A DNA stretch of 64,000 bases from NCBI GenBank assembly GCA_031288615.1, contig JAITRC010000007.1, positions 1 through 64,000 of the forward strand. The letters are read 5' to 3'. A program made the position numbers and the translations under genes. Below the pieces are notes generated by a model, which was given only the letters and a program-made list of their open reading frames with translations, searched no databases and had not been told where the DNA came from. Of this stretch, positions 28,201 to 37,150 are shown piece after piece (positions within the stretch are counted from its first letter, which is position 1; each line of letters opens with the position of its first letter). This DNA is from Tannerellaceae bacterium. Its GTDB lineage: Bacteria; Bacteroidota; Bacteroidia; Bacteroidales; Tannerellaceae.

Positions 28201-29069
28201 TTCCCTCCCGTGTCGTTGAGCGAGGTAGCTTTCTTGAGGAGCCGTCTCCCGAAATCCAGCGTCCGGACTACCTGTTCGAAGGTTGGTTTGAGGATTCTAC
28301 AGGTACTTACCGTTGGAACTTCGATTTACGTCCGACCAGTACCGACTCTCTTGCACTTCATGCCAAATGGCAAAGTGTGTACACCGCATACGTGGTTACT
28401 TTCAGACTGGGTAACGGAAAACCGGATATCCTTTCCTATGTATTCCCTTCTACAGGTGTTCTCAAACGCCCCGAAGACCCTTCCCGCCCGTATTATGCTT
28501 TTACGGGATGGTTTGCTAACGAAGATTGTACAATTCCATGGGATTTCCAGAGTCTAATAGCCTCAAACACAACGATCTATGCGGGATGGACACCCGTCTC
28601 TTTCCACGTTACGTTTAACCCTTGTAACGGCTCTTCTCCGATTGTCGTTACGACGTTATATAATAGTGCCTTCGTCCCCCCTACGATTATCCCCGTCGGT
28701 ATTTCCGTCGTAATCGGTTGGCGTGCGGATACACTCAGTGTGGCATTATGGAACTTTGGAACTATGAAAGTTACTTCCGACACTACGTTATATGCGGTCT
28801 GGTCACCTCCTCTCCAATCAATATCTGTTTCACTGCCTGCTATTTCTTTGACACCGACGGTTTTTACCCAGTCTGTACGTTTGCAGGGTGCCGGAGGTCG
28901 ACAACTCGGCGTTTACAATTCATCCGGCCGTCTCCTTTTGTGCCGGAAACTTGAAACGGACGATGAGGTTGTCAACACCTCTTCTTTGGCTTCGGGTATT
29001 TACTTCTTTTTCCTCTCCGCCTCTTCCGGAGAAGCGAAGACCTACCTTTTTAAAACCATCAGACCTTAA
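25224..29069 (+). CDS. Giant T9SS-secreted beta-helix / InlB-repeat surface protein
   Basis: A 1281-residue surface protein. After the signal peptide (RLLFLLFLLTGETFG) come three copies of a module that begins like VxTxxDxGxGSxRxxL...GDxIxFxD and continues as a right-handed beta-helix with GGA(I/V)YN and CTFYxN rungs (roughly residues 20-260, 370-620 and 730-960). Three InlB/Listeria-Bacteroides repeats follow (about 985-1190; GWF...LxAKW pattern), then a C-terminal T9SS type A sorting domain (YNSSGRLLL...GIYFF...KTYLFK). ATG 25224 starts at the signal peptide, three codons after an in-frame GTG. Adhesin-like role inferred; ligand unknown. Confidence 0.8.
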   Translation: MKRLLFLLFLLTGETFGATHTVQTTKDSGPGSFLQIITGAVSGDTIFFDVSDGSLSPVVVVPPSFPSNTKDLLIEGNGVTLSGGTVRSQTFHNEANAKVTFRRTHFTSGYLINQGQLTLESCILSNNRSPDGKGAVWNDNGKLIIRGCTFFENISTHYGAAIYTEGASAEASFMGCLFLHNISERGGSVHRASGKISSGGYNVFDYDVFAEPDEFYHNGDVCLPTYNASEPAYWFSPVSFRILQNDYTYFLSRIALPIEDYPETDFYGTPIRASIDEKVFSGAVQSIVGSQNAYVLHCVIQGNNHLKVETTTGGQPDEDGLFPAGTTVLLKDETPEAIALSWTVNGVARPPALLGGGVEVLMAGHQRVELTIYRRRLVTQVNDEGEGSLRQALASMQDYDVVQFADGLKGKTIFLESKLPTITNSFIRIEGTGLTLAGKEYPLLTFHGASAGVRGLRFTPHENVTYGMNDRVGEGGIIFSKGSDLTLHACIFSGNKLSIRGGDGGALYNAEGKMTVNACTFYNNTAFCGGAIYNTGELELRGNIFFGNQTVAQINGQVLFNTGTVTAKNNLYDADSYGFSFNIETGENAKISTIPFSPITFELTPGNPLVVKFAPPSLYPETDYYGETFESFVHPGAVKQNHPDGCILSWETFGQGKVELIEGPVPTLGHKVVPAGSVITLRATPTGAGDTRMVCWEVNGRQRPETGDLTLTVSDNTSVRAVFNRVYTVTTLTDDPNGGQGTFRNYLFAGWQAEGDIIRFADDLAGEPLVLVASLPEITHKIKIEGNGITLDGRNLSSPMFNVSSDGDVSFSRVRFSGCTLPAASKSPGGAVFHNQGQLSLSNCIFDNNHADDFVGGVIHSTGLLLATACTFYGNSAQTGGAIATVGGAYLSAGNVFYGNTAQTAIDVYESVPLKNIHRYDQSLTEPIIDPVTFIPYNSDRLQISYGEVSPFGFPVIDFYNASRNTRTTTSSGAVVLTTVVSFDTHDGGATDVPSRVVERGSFLEEPSPEIQRPDYLFEGWFEDSTGTYRWNFDLRPTSTDSLALHAKWQSVYTAYVVTFRLGNGKPDILSYVFPSTGVLKRPEDPSRPYYAFTGWFANEDCTIPWDFQSLIASNTTIYAGWTPVSFHVTFNPCNGSSPIVVTTLYNSAFVPPTIIPVGISVVIGWRADTLSVALWNFGTMKVTSDTTLYAVWSPPLQSISVSLPAISLTPTVFTQSVRLQGAGGRQLGVYNSSGRLLLCRKLETDDEVVNTSSLASGIYFFFLSASSGEAKTYLFKTIRP

Positions 29070-29075
29070 CCCGTT

Positions 29076-30356
29076 ATGGTAATGGGGCGTTATGTAGACC
29101 GTTATTTTTACATCCTCTTTATTGTTGCTCTGGTTGGGGGTGTATTGCTGTCTTGGTTTGATGTGCTGGGTAGCGTGGATGAACTTTGTTTGGGGGCACT
29201 TCTCATTTTGTTCTTCGTCCGCTTGTCCCAAACAAATGACTGGGCGATAAACAAAGGGTTCCTCGTCGTTTTTGGGATTTTTATTTACTATCTGGGTTAC
29301 TCCTTATATATAGGCAGTAATTCCATACGTGCTATTCTCACCGATCTCCTCTTACAAATTAAGCCGTACGTCGCCTTTTTCTGTGCCTATCAGCTTCGTC
29401 CTGTTTTTAATAAGAAGCAACGTGTGTTGCTTAAACAGTTTTGCTTAGTGTGTTGGGTGATACTTATTCCTTTCTCAGTAATGGGGTTGATGGATGAGAT
29501 GTATCTGGGGCGTGCGGCAGGGCATCCTGCCATTCTGGGCGCTTCGGCAACGGCAATTGCCCTTGTGTACCTCTACACACGTGAAGACTATTCTCGGCGA
29601 TCCTTACTTGTCTTTATAGGCTTATTAGCCTTGGGCATCGGGTCAACCCGTTCGAAGTTTTACGGCTTCTTCATCTTTGCGTCTTTTCTCGCTTTCTTTT
29701 TGCAGGACACAAGCCGCTTCCGCCTGAGTATAAAGAACATATTACTCCTTCTGACGGTTGGAGCTGTGATGGCGGTTGCAGCAAGAGAGAAGATATTTAT
29801 TTACTTCATACAAGGAGCGTCCGAAGAAGTGGAAAAGGAAAACATCGCCCGTTTTGCACTTTATGCCACATCCGGTGAGATATTTAGGGACTATATGCCT
29901 TTCGGAAGCGGTCTAGCCAGTTTCGCTACTTATGCTTCGGGAGAATACTATTCTCCGATTTATGCCAAGTATGGGATTGACGGGGTTTGGGGACTGACTA
30001 AGAGCGAACATGCCTTCATTACAGATACCTATTATCCCTCGCTGGCACAATTTGGTCTCGTCGGCGTTGGCTTGTTCCTCTCCTTCTGGGCATATCTGTT
30101 TCGGAAAGCCTTTCTCTATGCGAGAAGCTCGAAAGACTGCCGCCCTCTGCTGATCGCTACTTCTATTATCGGTTATTTTGCTGTTGAGAACGTGGCGGAG
30201 GCCACCCTGACGAGTAGTCGTGGCTTCTTCTTTATGATGCTCCTTGGATTGGTCTTTGCAAAGATGGCGTCAACAACGGAGACGGCGCTTCGATTGCCAA
30301 AGAGTGAAAATGTGGTAGAGGAAAACAAAGTTAAAAATGAGGTAACGCTTCCATAA
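29076..30356 (+). CDS. O-antigen ligase-like membrane protein
   Basis: A 426-residue polytopic membrane protein with about ten to twelve hydrophobic segments and a large periplasmic loop (about residues 245-315), the layout of WaaL/Wzy enzymes. The segment FGSGLASFATYASGEY and the later HAFITDTYYPSLAQFGLVGVGLFLSF match the Wzy_C region. Such enzymes join sugar chains to lipid A core or polymerise them. It starts 6 nt after the T9SS cargo gene, and its last 87 nt overlap the convergent WecG/TagA gene. Confidence 0.75.
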   Translation: MVMGRYVDRYFYILFIVALVGGVLLSWFDVLGSVDELCLGALLILFFVRLSQTNDWAINKGFLVVFGIFIYYLGYSLYIGSNSIRAILTDLLLQIKPYVAFFCAYQLRPVFNKKQRVLLKQFCLVCWVILIPFSVMGLMDEMYLGRAAGHPAILGASATAIALVYLYTREDYSRRSLLVFIGLLALGIGSTRSKFYGFFIFASFLAFFLQDTSRFRLSIKNILLLLTVGAVMAVAAREKIFIYFIQGASEEVEKENIARFALYATSGEIFRDYMPFGSGLASFATYASGEYYSPIYAKYGIDGVWGLTKSEHAFITDTYYPSLAQFGLVGVGLFLSFWAYLFRKAFLYARSSKDCRPLLIATSIIGYFAVENVAEATLTSSRGFFFMMLLGLVFAKMASTTETALRLPKSENVVEENKVKNEVTLP

Positions 30357-31010
30357 ACGGCGAGGGTTCTTGAGCAATCGTCCAAACCACTCCAATCCAA
30401 GTTGTTGCATTCGGGGAGACGGACGTTTCTGGGTGCCGGCATAAAAATCGAACACAGCACCGACGGTGCAGATTACATTCGTGTGCAGACGTTGCTTATT
30501 TGCATGCACCCAAAGCTCCTGCTTGGGGGCAGTCATTCCGATAAACAGTACGTCGGGGGCGAAACTATTCACGGCCTCGCACATAAGGTCATTTTCTTCT
30601 TCGGTGAAAGTGTGCTTAAAAGGTGGGCTATACGATGACATGCGGACGGCAGGATATTCGGCACGTATCCGTTCTTTTATTTTCGCAAGTGCCTTTTCCG
30701 ATGCACCGAGATAAAAGCAGCTACCACCGGATGCCTGTAAAAGCCCTAACAGCAAACGATGAATGTCAGCGCCGGCCATCTTCTTGATACGTTGCCCCGT
30801 CAGAAGACGTGCGGCAAAGACAATGCTGACGCCGTCGGGCAGCAATACATCACTTTCCAGAAGTGCTTGCTTGAAAACTTGTAATCGTTCGGCTATCGTC
30901 CAAGAGTAGGCATTGATGGTTTGAATCACCAGATGGCGTGCCGGAAGCTTGTCCATACAAAAGCCCGACGTGATAGTAAAGTCGCCTATCTTCAATACCT
31001 TCCCGCTCAT
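30270..31010 (-). CDS. WecG/TagA/CpsF family glycosyltransferase
   Basis: A 246-residue GT26 family transferase that adds a sugar (for example N-acetylmannosamine) to a lipid-linked precursor at the inner membrane. Landmarks are LLPDGVSIVFAARLLTG, the GADIHRLLL stretch, FYLGASEKALAKIKERI, and FIGMTAPKQELWVH. ATG 31010 overlaps the stop of the upstream glycosyltransferase (ATGA), which decides it over the GTG at 31019. The C-terminus (RRLWKRYLIFNFVFLYHIF) is complete, so the 87-nt overlap with the ligase gene is real. Confidence 0.88.
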   Translation of the reverse strand: MSGKVLKIGDFTITSGFCMDKLPARHLVIQTINAYSWTIAERLQVFKQALLESDVLLPDGVSIVFAARLLTGQRIKKMAGADIHRLLLGLLQASGGSCFYLGASEKALAKIKERIRAEYPAVRMSSYSPPFKHTFTEEENDLMCEAVNSFAPDVLFIGMTAPKQELWVHANKQRLHTNVICTVGAVFDFYAGTQKRPSPRMQQLGLEWFGRLLKNPRRLWKRYLIFNFVFLYHIFTLWQSKRRLRC

Positions 31011-32074
31011 TGCTTCCACAGGGATTCATAGACCGATGCCAAACGGCTACTAATGTGCGGCAATCCGAAAACATTTATCGCCAGTTCATACCCTGCCTCA
31101 CCCAAGCGTTTCCGTAGATCGGCATCCGATATAAGGCGTCCTAATTGCTGTGCAATACCGTCTATATCACCGATTTCAACCAATAGTGCTGTTTCTTCAT
31201 CCCGAACCACATCCGACAATCCCCCTACCGGTGTACAGACAACAGGTAAACCGTATGCCCATGCCTCTACCACCGCCATTGGAAAACCTTCCGAATAACT
31301 TGGCAGGCAGACAATGGCCGCCTGCCTGAACAGCACTTCCTTTTCTTGTTTGTCTACCCACCCACGAAACTCCACTCTCTCGGTTAAGCCTAATGACTTT
31401 GACAGCTGTGTCCCCTCTACCAGACTCCCCGAGCCGCCAAAAACAAGCCGCCAATCAGGGTAAGTATCGGCGATGTGTCGGAAAGCGTGCAACAGATCGA
31501 ACCACCTTTTTCGAGGGATAAGAGACCCCATGAAGAGGATATACTTCTGCTCTTCGGCAAATAGTCGCGGCATTACGACACAAGCGGGGTTATAGATCAC
31601 TTCTACTATATCCGCGTTTACATGATTCATTTCCGTCAGATATTTTTCCCACGCTTCGGAAAGCACGAGTATGCGGTGCGAAGAACGGAAAAAGGACGCG
31701 TAAAGCCATCCGGCAAACCGACTATTTTGAATATGTGTTTCGGGAATATCGCAGTGTATATGAGTGATGATTTTTTTTCCGAACAACTTGGCAGGGAAAA
31801 GGAAGAAAAGCTTCCGAAAGGCCGAAACCGGTGAAGAAATGTGAATGTGCACCACACGGTGGAAAGGAAGAAGTAATCCGTAACGGAAAAGCCCGAAAAA
31901 GAAATAGGCGATTTTCAGCAGGGGGTTGCGATCTATATGGGTCTCTACCCAGATGAGACGGTATTTACGCAAGGCCTCCGCTTGGTCGTAAGCTTTCAGT
32001 ACGGCAGTTATTCCTCCTCGTGTCCGGCGAGAGGTGGCGACTATTATTATGCCTTTTTGCTTTTTGCACTCCAT
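31007..32074 (-). CDS. GT4 family glycosyltransferase
   Basis: A 355-residue GT-B glycosyltransferase. The N-terminal half has RRTRGGITAVLKAY and HIHCDIPETH; the C-terminal half has the family 1/GT4 pattern ILFMGSLIPRKRWFDLLHAF, PSYSEGFPMAVVEAWAYGLPVV and an EX7E-like site. ATG 32074 (MECKKQKGIII) is chosen because the acyltransferase stop is at 32078-32076; upstream starts would overlap that gene by more than 50 nt. It lies in a three-gene unit for surface glycan synthesis. Confidence 0.87.
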   Translation of the reverse strand: MECKKQKGIIIVATSRRTRGGITAVLKAYDQAEALRKYRLIWVETHIDRNPLLKIAYFFFGLFRYGLLLPFHRVVHIHISSPVSAFRKLFFLFPAKLFGKKIITHIHCDIPETHIQNSRFAGWLYASFFRSSHRILVLSEAWEKYLTEMNHVNADIVEVIYNPACVVMPRLFAEEQKYILFMGSLIPRKRWFDLLHAFRHIADTYPDWRLVFGGSGSLVEGTQLSKSLGLTERVEFRGWVDKQEKEVLFRQAAIVCLPSYSEGFPMAVVEAWAYGLPVVCTPVGGLSDVVRDEETALLVEIGDIDGIAQQLGRLISDADLRKRLGEAGYELAINVFGLPHISSRLASVYESLWKQ

Positions 32075-32075
32075 C

Positions 32076-32657
32076 TCAACTTGGGCATGAAGAAAGTCGA
32101 TCCCCTTCCCCGTATAATATCGTTTCATGCTGTGTGATTTCTTCAGGGGAGAATCGATAAGATAGTTGCCGTGCCGGCACACCTCCTACGATAGAGTACG
32201 GCTCTACATCTCTCGTCACCACCGCCCCTGCGGCCACCACTGCTCCTCTCCTCACACGGACACCTTTCAAGATAGTTACATTCGCCCCCACCCATACGTC
32301 ATCTTCTATTATTACGTCCTTGTCGTCATCTTCTTTTTTGTCATGCACGTCGTAAATGAACCTCCCGACATCACTTATCCGGTGGTTTCCTCCGATTATC
32401 GTTACTCCCGGCCCAAACAAGACTTTATTACCTATCGTTATCCGGCTTTCCGTCGCCATGAAAAATGCACGTGGCCCGATGTATACATGATTACCAATGG
32501 CAAGCGTCCGGTAAGTAAAGTCGGAAGTTAGCACAGAAAAACGTACATCCTTGCCGCAGGAGCGCATAAGGCGCTTACAGAGAAAAGCTAACCCCCTGTT
32601 CAGACTACCTCGCACAAGCCAATAAAACAGACGGAACACTTCCGTGATTAACTTCAT
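32076..32657 (-). CDS. Hexapeptide-repeat acyltransferase
   Basis: A 193-residue left-handed beta-helix (LbH) O-acetyltransferase-like protein. Hexapeptide repeats are seen from about residue 50 ([31 protein letters not shown]) to 165 ([31 protein letters not shown]), with a probable acceptor histidine in GGNHRI. It probably acetylates a sugar of the surface polysaccharide. It is the first gene of the glycan trio and is divergent from queA. Confidence 0.87.
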   Translation of the reverse strand: MKLITEVFRLFYWLVRGSLNRGLAFLCKRLMRSCGKDVRFSVLTSDFTYRTLAIGNHVYIGPRAFFMATESRITIGNKVLFGPGVTIIGGNHRISDVGRFIYDVHDKKEDDDKDVIIEDDVWVGANVTILKGVRVRRGAVVAAGAVVTRDVEPYSIVGGVPARQLSYRFSPEEITQHETILYGEGDRLSSCPS

Positions 32658-32755
32658 TTGTGGTTACTTTGCATCAATAACGCTTACACCCTATGTTTAT
32701 TGCCGTTTACTTGAAGGCAGGGAACCTTGACGGTGGGAGGGAACGTTATTTATTC

Positions 32756-32763
32756 TACCTTTG
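32756..32763 (+). promoter_or_regulatory. Putative promoter -7 box of queA
   Basis: TACCTTTG, 27 nt before ATG 32791. It shows that an upstream in-frame start at 32761 cannot be used. The nearest TTG (32727-32729) is rather far, at 26 nt. Confidence 0.55.
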
Positions 32764-32790
32764 CGGCACTTATACAGGAACAGAACTTTT

Positions 32791-33837
32791 ATGAGGCTTT
32801 CCAAGTTCGGATTCGAGTTGCCACTGGATTTACTCGCGCAGCATCCCTTAGAGCGTCGGGATGAGTCGCGTCTTTTAGTCCTGCACCGGAAAACGGGAGA
32901 GGTGGAGCATCGTGTATTTAAAGATATCCTATACTATTTTGAGGAAGGTGATGTTCTTGTTTTAAACAATACACGTGTGTTTCCTGCCCGTTTGTACGGA
33001 AAAAAAGAGAAAACAGGAGCGCGTATTGAAGTCTTTCTGCTTCGCGAACTTGATCCGGAAGTTTCACTTTGGGATGTATTGGTTGATCCTGCCCGAAAGA
33101 TACGGATAGGCAATAAACTTTATTTTGGGGATGATTCTGTAGTAGCAGAAGTGATTGATAATACGACGTCGCGGGGGAGAACTATCCGTTTCCTTCATGA
33201 TAAACCTCATGAATCTTTCAAAGATAAATTGTACACTTTAGGTGAGACTCCATTGCCAAAATATATACGGCGCGCAATAACGCCTGAAGACATTGAGCGT
33301 TATCAAACAATTTATGCTTCGGAAGAAGGGGCTGTTGTTGCTCCGGCGGCAGGCTTGCACTTTAGTCGCGAGTTGATGATGCGGCTTCGGATCCAAGATT
33401 GTCAATTTGCATACTTGACTTCCCATACGGGGCTGGGAAATTTCCATGAAATTGATGTGGAAGACCTCACCAAGCACAAGACTTACTCCGAGCAGATGGC
33501 CATTAATAAGGAGGTGGTAGATATTGTCAACGAGGGGATAGATAAAAGAAAGCGTATCTGTGCGGTGGGCGTTTGTGCGATGCGCGCTTTGGAAACCGCA
33601 CAAAGTACGGACGGGCATTTGAAAGAATTTGAAGGATGGACAAATAGATTCATTTTTCCACCATACACTTTTGGCATTGCGAATGCGTTCATTACGAACT
33701 TCCACCTCCCTTATTCCACGATGCTCATGATGGCAGCCGCTTTCGGTGGACTGGAAAAAATGATGGCTACATACAAGATCGCTATTGAAGAAAAATACCG
33801 CTTTGGGGCTTATGGAGACGCTATGCTCATCTTATAA
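32791..33837 (+). CDS. queA: SAM:tRNA ribosyltransferase-isomerase QueA
   Basis: Makes epoxyqueuosine in tRNA by moving the ribosyl part of SAM onto preQ1. The 348-residue protein begins [11 protein letters not shown] and shows the standard run LIAQHP-like [46 protein letters not shown]-like [26 protein letters not shown] and [12 protein letters not shown]. Start decided by the -7 box at 32756-32763. Confidence 0.96.
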   Translation: MRLSKFGFELPLDLLAQHPLERRDESRLLVLHRKTGEVEHRVFKDILYYFEEGDVLVLNNTRVFPARLYGKKEKTGARIEVFLLRELDPEVSLWDVLVDPARKIRIGNKLYFGDDSVVAEVIDNTTSRGRTIRFLHDKPHESFKDKLYTLGETPLPKYIRRAITPEDIERYQTIYASEEGAVVAPAAGLHFSRELMMRLRIQDCQFAYLTSHTGLGNFHEIDVEDLTKHKTYSEQMAINKEVVDIVNEGIDKRKRICAVGVCAMRALETAQSTDGHLKEFEGWTNRFIFPPYTFGIANAFITNFHLPYSTMLMMAAAFGGLEKMMATYKIAIEEKYRFGAYGDAMLIL

Positions 33838-33859
33838 TGACGACTGAGGATAATTTGGT

Positions 33860-36800
33860 ATGAAAGAAATCTTGTGCCCGCAAGGGGTTAAGTGCTATCC
33901 GATTGTAAACAATGTATTAGGGTGGTTGATCTTTGCCGTAGCGCTAACCACCTATTTGTTGACGATGGAGCCGACCGCAAGTTTTTGGGACTGTGGGGAG
34001 TTCATATCCTCTGCTTACAAACTTGAAGTGGGACATCCTCCTGGTGCACCTTTCTTTATGTTGACGGCCAATCTTTTCACGCGTTTTGCTTCTGATCCGT
34101 CTCAAGTCGCAGTGGCGGTGAACGCGATGTCGGCTCTTTCAAGTGCACTGACTATTCTTTTCCTCTTTTGGAGTATTACTCGGTTACTGCGCCGCATGAT
34201 TGTAGTGGAAGAAGAAGGGATGAGTCTCTCACAGATGGTAACAATCATGGGTGCAGGCCTTATCGGAGCCTTGGTCTATACATTCAGCGATACGTTCTGG
34301 TTCAGTGCTGTGGAGGGTGAAGTCTACGCGTATTCCTCGCTTTTCACTGCAGTGGTTTTTTGGCTTATTCTGAAATGGGAAGAAGTGGCCGATGCCCCTC
34401 AGGCTGACCGCTGGCTTGTCTTCATAGCTTATTTGATGGGGTTGAGTGTCGGAGTGCACTTACTCAATTTACTGTGTATTCCTGCCATTGTGTTGGTGTA
34501 CTATTACCGTAAAAGTTCCAATCCCACAGCAAAAGGTATGTTGGTTGCTGTAGCCGGCTCTTTTGTGATGGTAGCGCTGATGATGTACGGCGTTGTGCAA
34601 GGGTTGGTTGAGGTGTGTGGATGGTTCGAACTCCTCTTTGTGAATGTGATAGGGATGCCTTATAACTCAGGTGTTTTTGCTTACGTATTTATACTTGGTG
34701 TTACATTGGTTTGGGCTATTTGGGAAACGATGCGAGAGGAAGTGAGTTTTGTACGTTCCCGTATTTCCTTCATCTGTTCCGTTACATTGCTTGGCATTCC
34801 TTTCATGGGCGATGGTATTCTGTTCGGTATACTTTTTATTATAGGGCTTACTGTTTTCTTGTTCAGGGCTAAAAGCGTTGCCGTCAGAGTGCTTAACACA
34901 ATCGTGGTCTCTTTGACGGTGATCTTCATCGGGTACGCTTCTTATGCGCTTATTCTCATACGGGCTACAGCCGATACACCGATGAACCAGAATGCCCCGA
35001 AAGATATTTTCACCCTGCGTACTTACCTTGCTAGGGAACAGTATGGGACAGCTCCTCTATTGTATGGGCGTACTTATGCATCGGAAGTGAAACGGGAAAA
35101 TCAAGATGGTGCATGTGTCGCCGTTGTGGATGAAGGCGCCCCGACATGGAGTCGTATTGTCAAAAAAGGGAATGAAAGAGACCGTTATTATATTTCCAAC
35201 CGTAGCAGTGAAGTCCAATATATGGACGAACTGATGACTTTTTTCCCTCGTATGTATAGCCCCGAGGGGCGACACGTTTCTGCCTACAAAATATGGGCAG
35301 ATGTAAAAGGAGAACCCATCCGTGTCAATCGTTGCGGAAATGTGGCGACAGTAATGAAGCCGACCTTTGTTGAAAATCTTCGCTTCTTCTTCGCGTATCA
35401 ACTGAATTTTATGTACTTTCGCTACTTCATGTGGAACTTTTCAGGAAGACAAAACGATATTCAGGGACACGGTGAAGTAATGAATGGAAATTGGATCACC
35501 GGTATTCGCTTCATTGATGAGGCTCTCGTCGGACCACAGGATAATATGCCGACGGATATTAGCGACAATAAAGCGCATAATACATACTTTCTTTTGCCGC
35601 TCTTGTTGGGGATAATGGGTATCCTTTACCAGCTTTATGCAGGCAAACGGGGTGTCCAACGTTTCTGGATAACCTTCTTTCTTTTCTTTATGACCGGTAT
35701 CGCTATTGTGCTTTACCTCAATCAGACGCCTTTTCAGCCTAGGGAGCGGGATTACGCTTATGCGGCGTCCTTCTATGCATTTTGCATCTGGATAGGTTTT
35801 GGAGTTGTTGCTTTGGCGGAGCTGTTCAAACGTTACCTTAAGGTGCCCGGACTTGTGGCGGCTGTGATTGCGACGCTTATTGCACTTCCTGTACCGGCAA
35901 GGATGGCATCGCAAAATTGGGATGACCATGATCGTTCCCTTCGCTACTTTGCTCGTGACTTCGGTGCGAATTATTTGGAATCCTGCGAACCGAACGCTGT
36001 GCTTTTTACGAACGGTGACAATGACACCTTCCCCCTCTGGTACGTACAGGAAGTGGAAGGTATTCGAACCGATGTGCGTGTCTGCAACACTTCCTATCTG
36101 CAAACAGACTGGTATATCACTCAAATGAAAAAGGACGCCTACGACTCTAAGGCGTTGCCGATTTCGTGGGAACTTGAGAATTATATTCAGGGAACAAGGG
36201 ATTTTGCGTATGTGATTCCCCGATTGAATCAACCGCTTGACTTGCAGGCGGCCCTGAACTTTGTTAAGAGTGATGACCCGAAAAATAAGCGTGTTCCGGA
36301 ATACCGTCAAGCGCTTGACTACATCCCGACAAAGACACTTACGTATCGAGTGGATACCGCCGCAGCTTTTGCTGCCGGTGTCATTACCGAAAGCGACATG
36401 CCTTTTGTGGGGGCTGAAATGATCATTGATCTGGAGGGGAAAGACATTCTTGGTAAACAGGAATTGGCTATCCTTGACATGCTGCAGACCAATAACTGGA
36501 AACGCCCCATTTACTATGCGATAACGGTTTCATCCGATCAATATGTTCGCCTTGATCCCTATTTCCGCCAAACAGGGTTGGCTTATCTTATTACGCCGAT
36601 GAGGGTGAATAATACCGTAAAGTCAATAGACTCGGAGCGAATGTTTGATAACTTGATGAACAAGTTCCGTTGGGGAGGATTGGATACGAGAGGAGTTTAC
36701 ATCGACGAGAACGTTATGCGTATGGCAAAAAGTTATCGGTCGGCGCTTTTTGGTCGACTTGCCAATATTCTTGCTTATGAAGGGAACAATGCACAGGCAC

Positions 36801-37123
36801 TCCAGGTGTTAGATAAGGGGATGGAAGTGATACCTCCGTATAATGTCCCTTTGGACGAAAGCGCGCTTTCTTTTGCCGAGCTTTACTATCAACTCGGACA
36901 GGATGCAAAGGCCGAAAAAATACACGAAGCGATTATTCGTAACGCGTTCCGTAACTTGGATTGGTTCAATCGATTGAGGCCTGTACACCGAGCTTCTGTC
37001 TTTGAAGAAATGAAAAGAAATCTTGCCATTGCGCAAGAGGTTTTAAGAATCGGGGGATATTACAATCCCGATTTCGTGACCAAACATAAAGCAACATTTA
37101 ATAGTTATAATACCTTTCAGTAA
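33860..37123 (+). CDS. DUF2723 (TMEM260-like) membrane protein
   Basis: A 1087-residue protein with about a dozen transmembrane segments in the first 700 residues and a soluble C-terminal part with TPR-like helices (about 960-1060). The N-terminal signature SFWDCGEFISSAYKLEVGHPPGAPFF (acidic pair Asp44, Glu47) is typical of DUF2723 and resembles the catalytic loop of PMT-type glycosyltransferases. Eukaryotic TMEM260 is a protein O-mannosyltransferase, so a protein-glycosylating role in the envelope is plausible. Substrate is not known. It starts 22 nt after queA. Confidence 0.8.
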   Translation: MKEILCPQGVKCYPIVNNVLGWLIFAVALTTYLLTMEPTASFWDCGEFISSAYKLEVGHPPGAPFFMLTANLFTRFASDPSQVAVAVNAMSALSSALTILFLFWSITRLLRRMIVVEEEGMSLSQMVTIMGAGLIGALVYTFSDTFWFSAVEGEVYAYSSLFTAVVFWLILKWEEVADAPQADRWLVFIAYLMGLSVGVHLLNLLCIPAIVLVYYYRKSSNPTAKGMLVAVAGSFVMVALMMYGVVQGLVEVCGWFELLFVNVIGMPYNSGVFAYVFILGVTLVWAIWETMREEVSFVRSRISFICSVTLLGIPFMGDGILFGILFIIGLTVFLFRAKSVAVRVLNTIVVSLTVIFIGYASYALILIRATADTPMNQNAPKDIFTLRTYLAREQYGTAPLLYGRTYASEVKRENQDGACVAVVDEGAPTWSRIVKKGNERDRYYISNRSSEVQYMDELMTFFPRMYSPEGRHVSAYKIWADVKGEPIRVNRCGNVATVMKPTFVENLRFFFAYQLNFMYFRYFMWNFSGRQNDIQGHGEVMNGNWITGIRFIDEALVGPQDNMPTDISDNKAHNTYFLLPLLLGIMGILYQLYAGKRGVQRFWITFFLFFMTGIAIVLYLNQTPFQPRERDYAYAASFYAFCIWIGFGVVALAELFKRYLKVPGLVAAVIATLIALPVPARMASQNWDDHDRSLRYFARDFGANYLESCEPNAVLFTNGDNDTFPLWYVQEVEGIRTDVRVCNTSYLQTDWYITQMKKDAYDSKALPISWELENYIQGTRDFAYVIPRLNQPLDLQAALNFVKSDDPKNKRVPEYRQALDYIPTKTLTYRVDTAAAFAAGVITESDMPFVGAEMIIDLEGKDILGKQELAILDMLQTNNWKRPIYYAITVSSDQYVRLDPYFRQTGLAYLITPMRVNNTVKSIDSERMFDNLMNKFRWGGLDTRGVYIDENVMRMAKSYRSALFGRLANILAYEGNNAQALQVLDKGMEVIPPYNVPLDESALSFAELYYQLGQDAKAEKIHEAIIRNAFRNLDWFNRLRPVHRASVFEEMKRNLAIAQEVLRIGGYYNPDFVTKHKATFNSYNTFQ

Positions 37124-37150
37124 TACTCATCCTTAACACAGATTTTTCAA

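Noticed and set aside
35441..36310. 289-codon minus-strand frame inside the DUF2723 gene
   Set aside because: Antisense to a conserved membrane protein; no recognisable domain or promoter.
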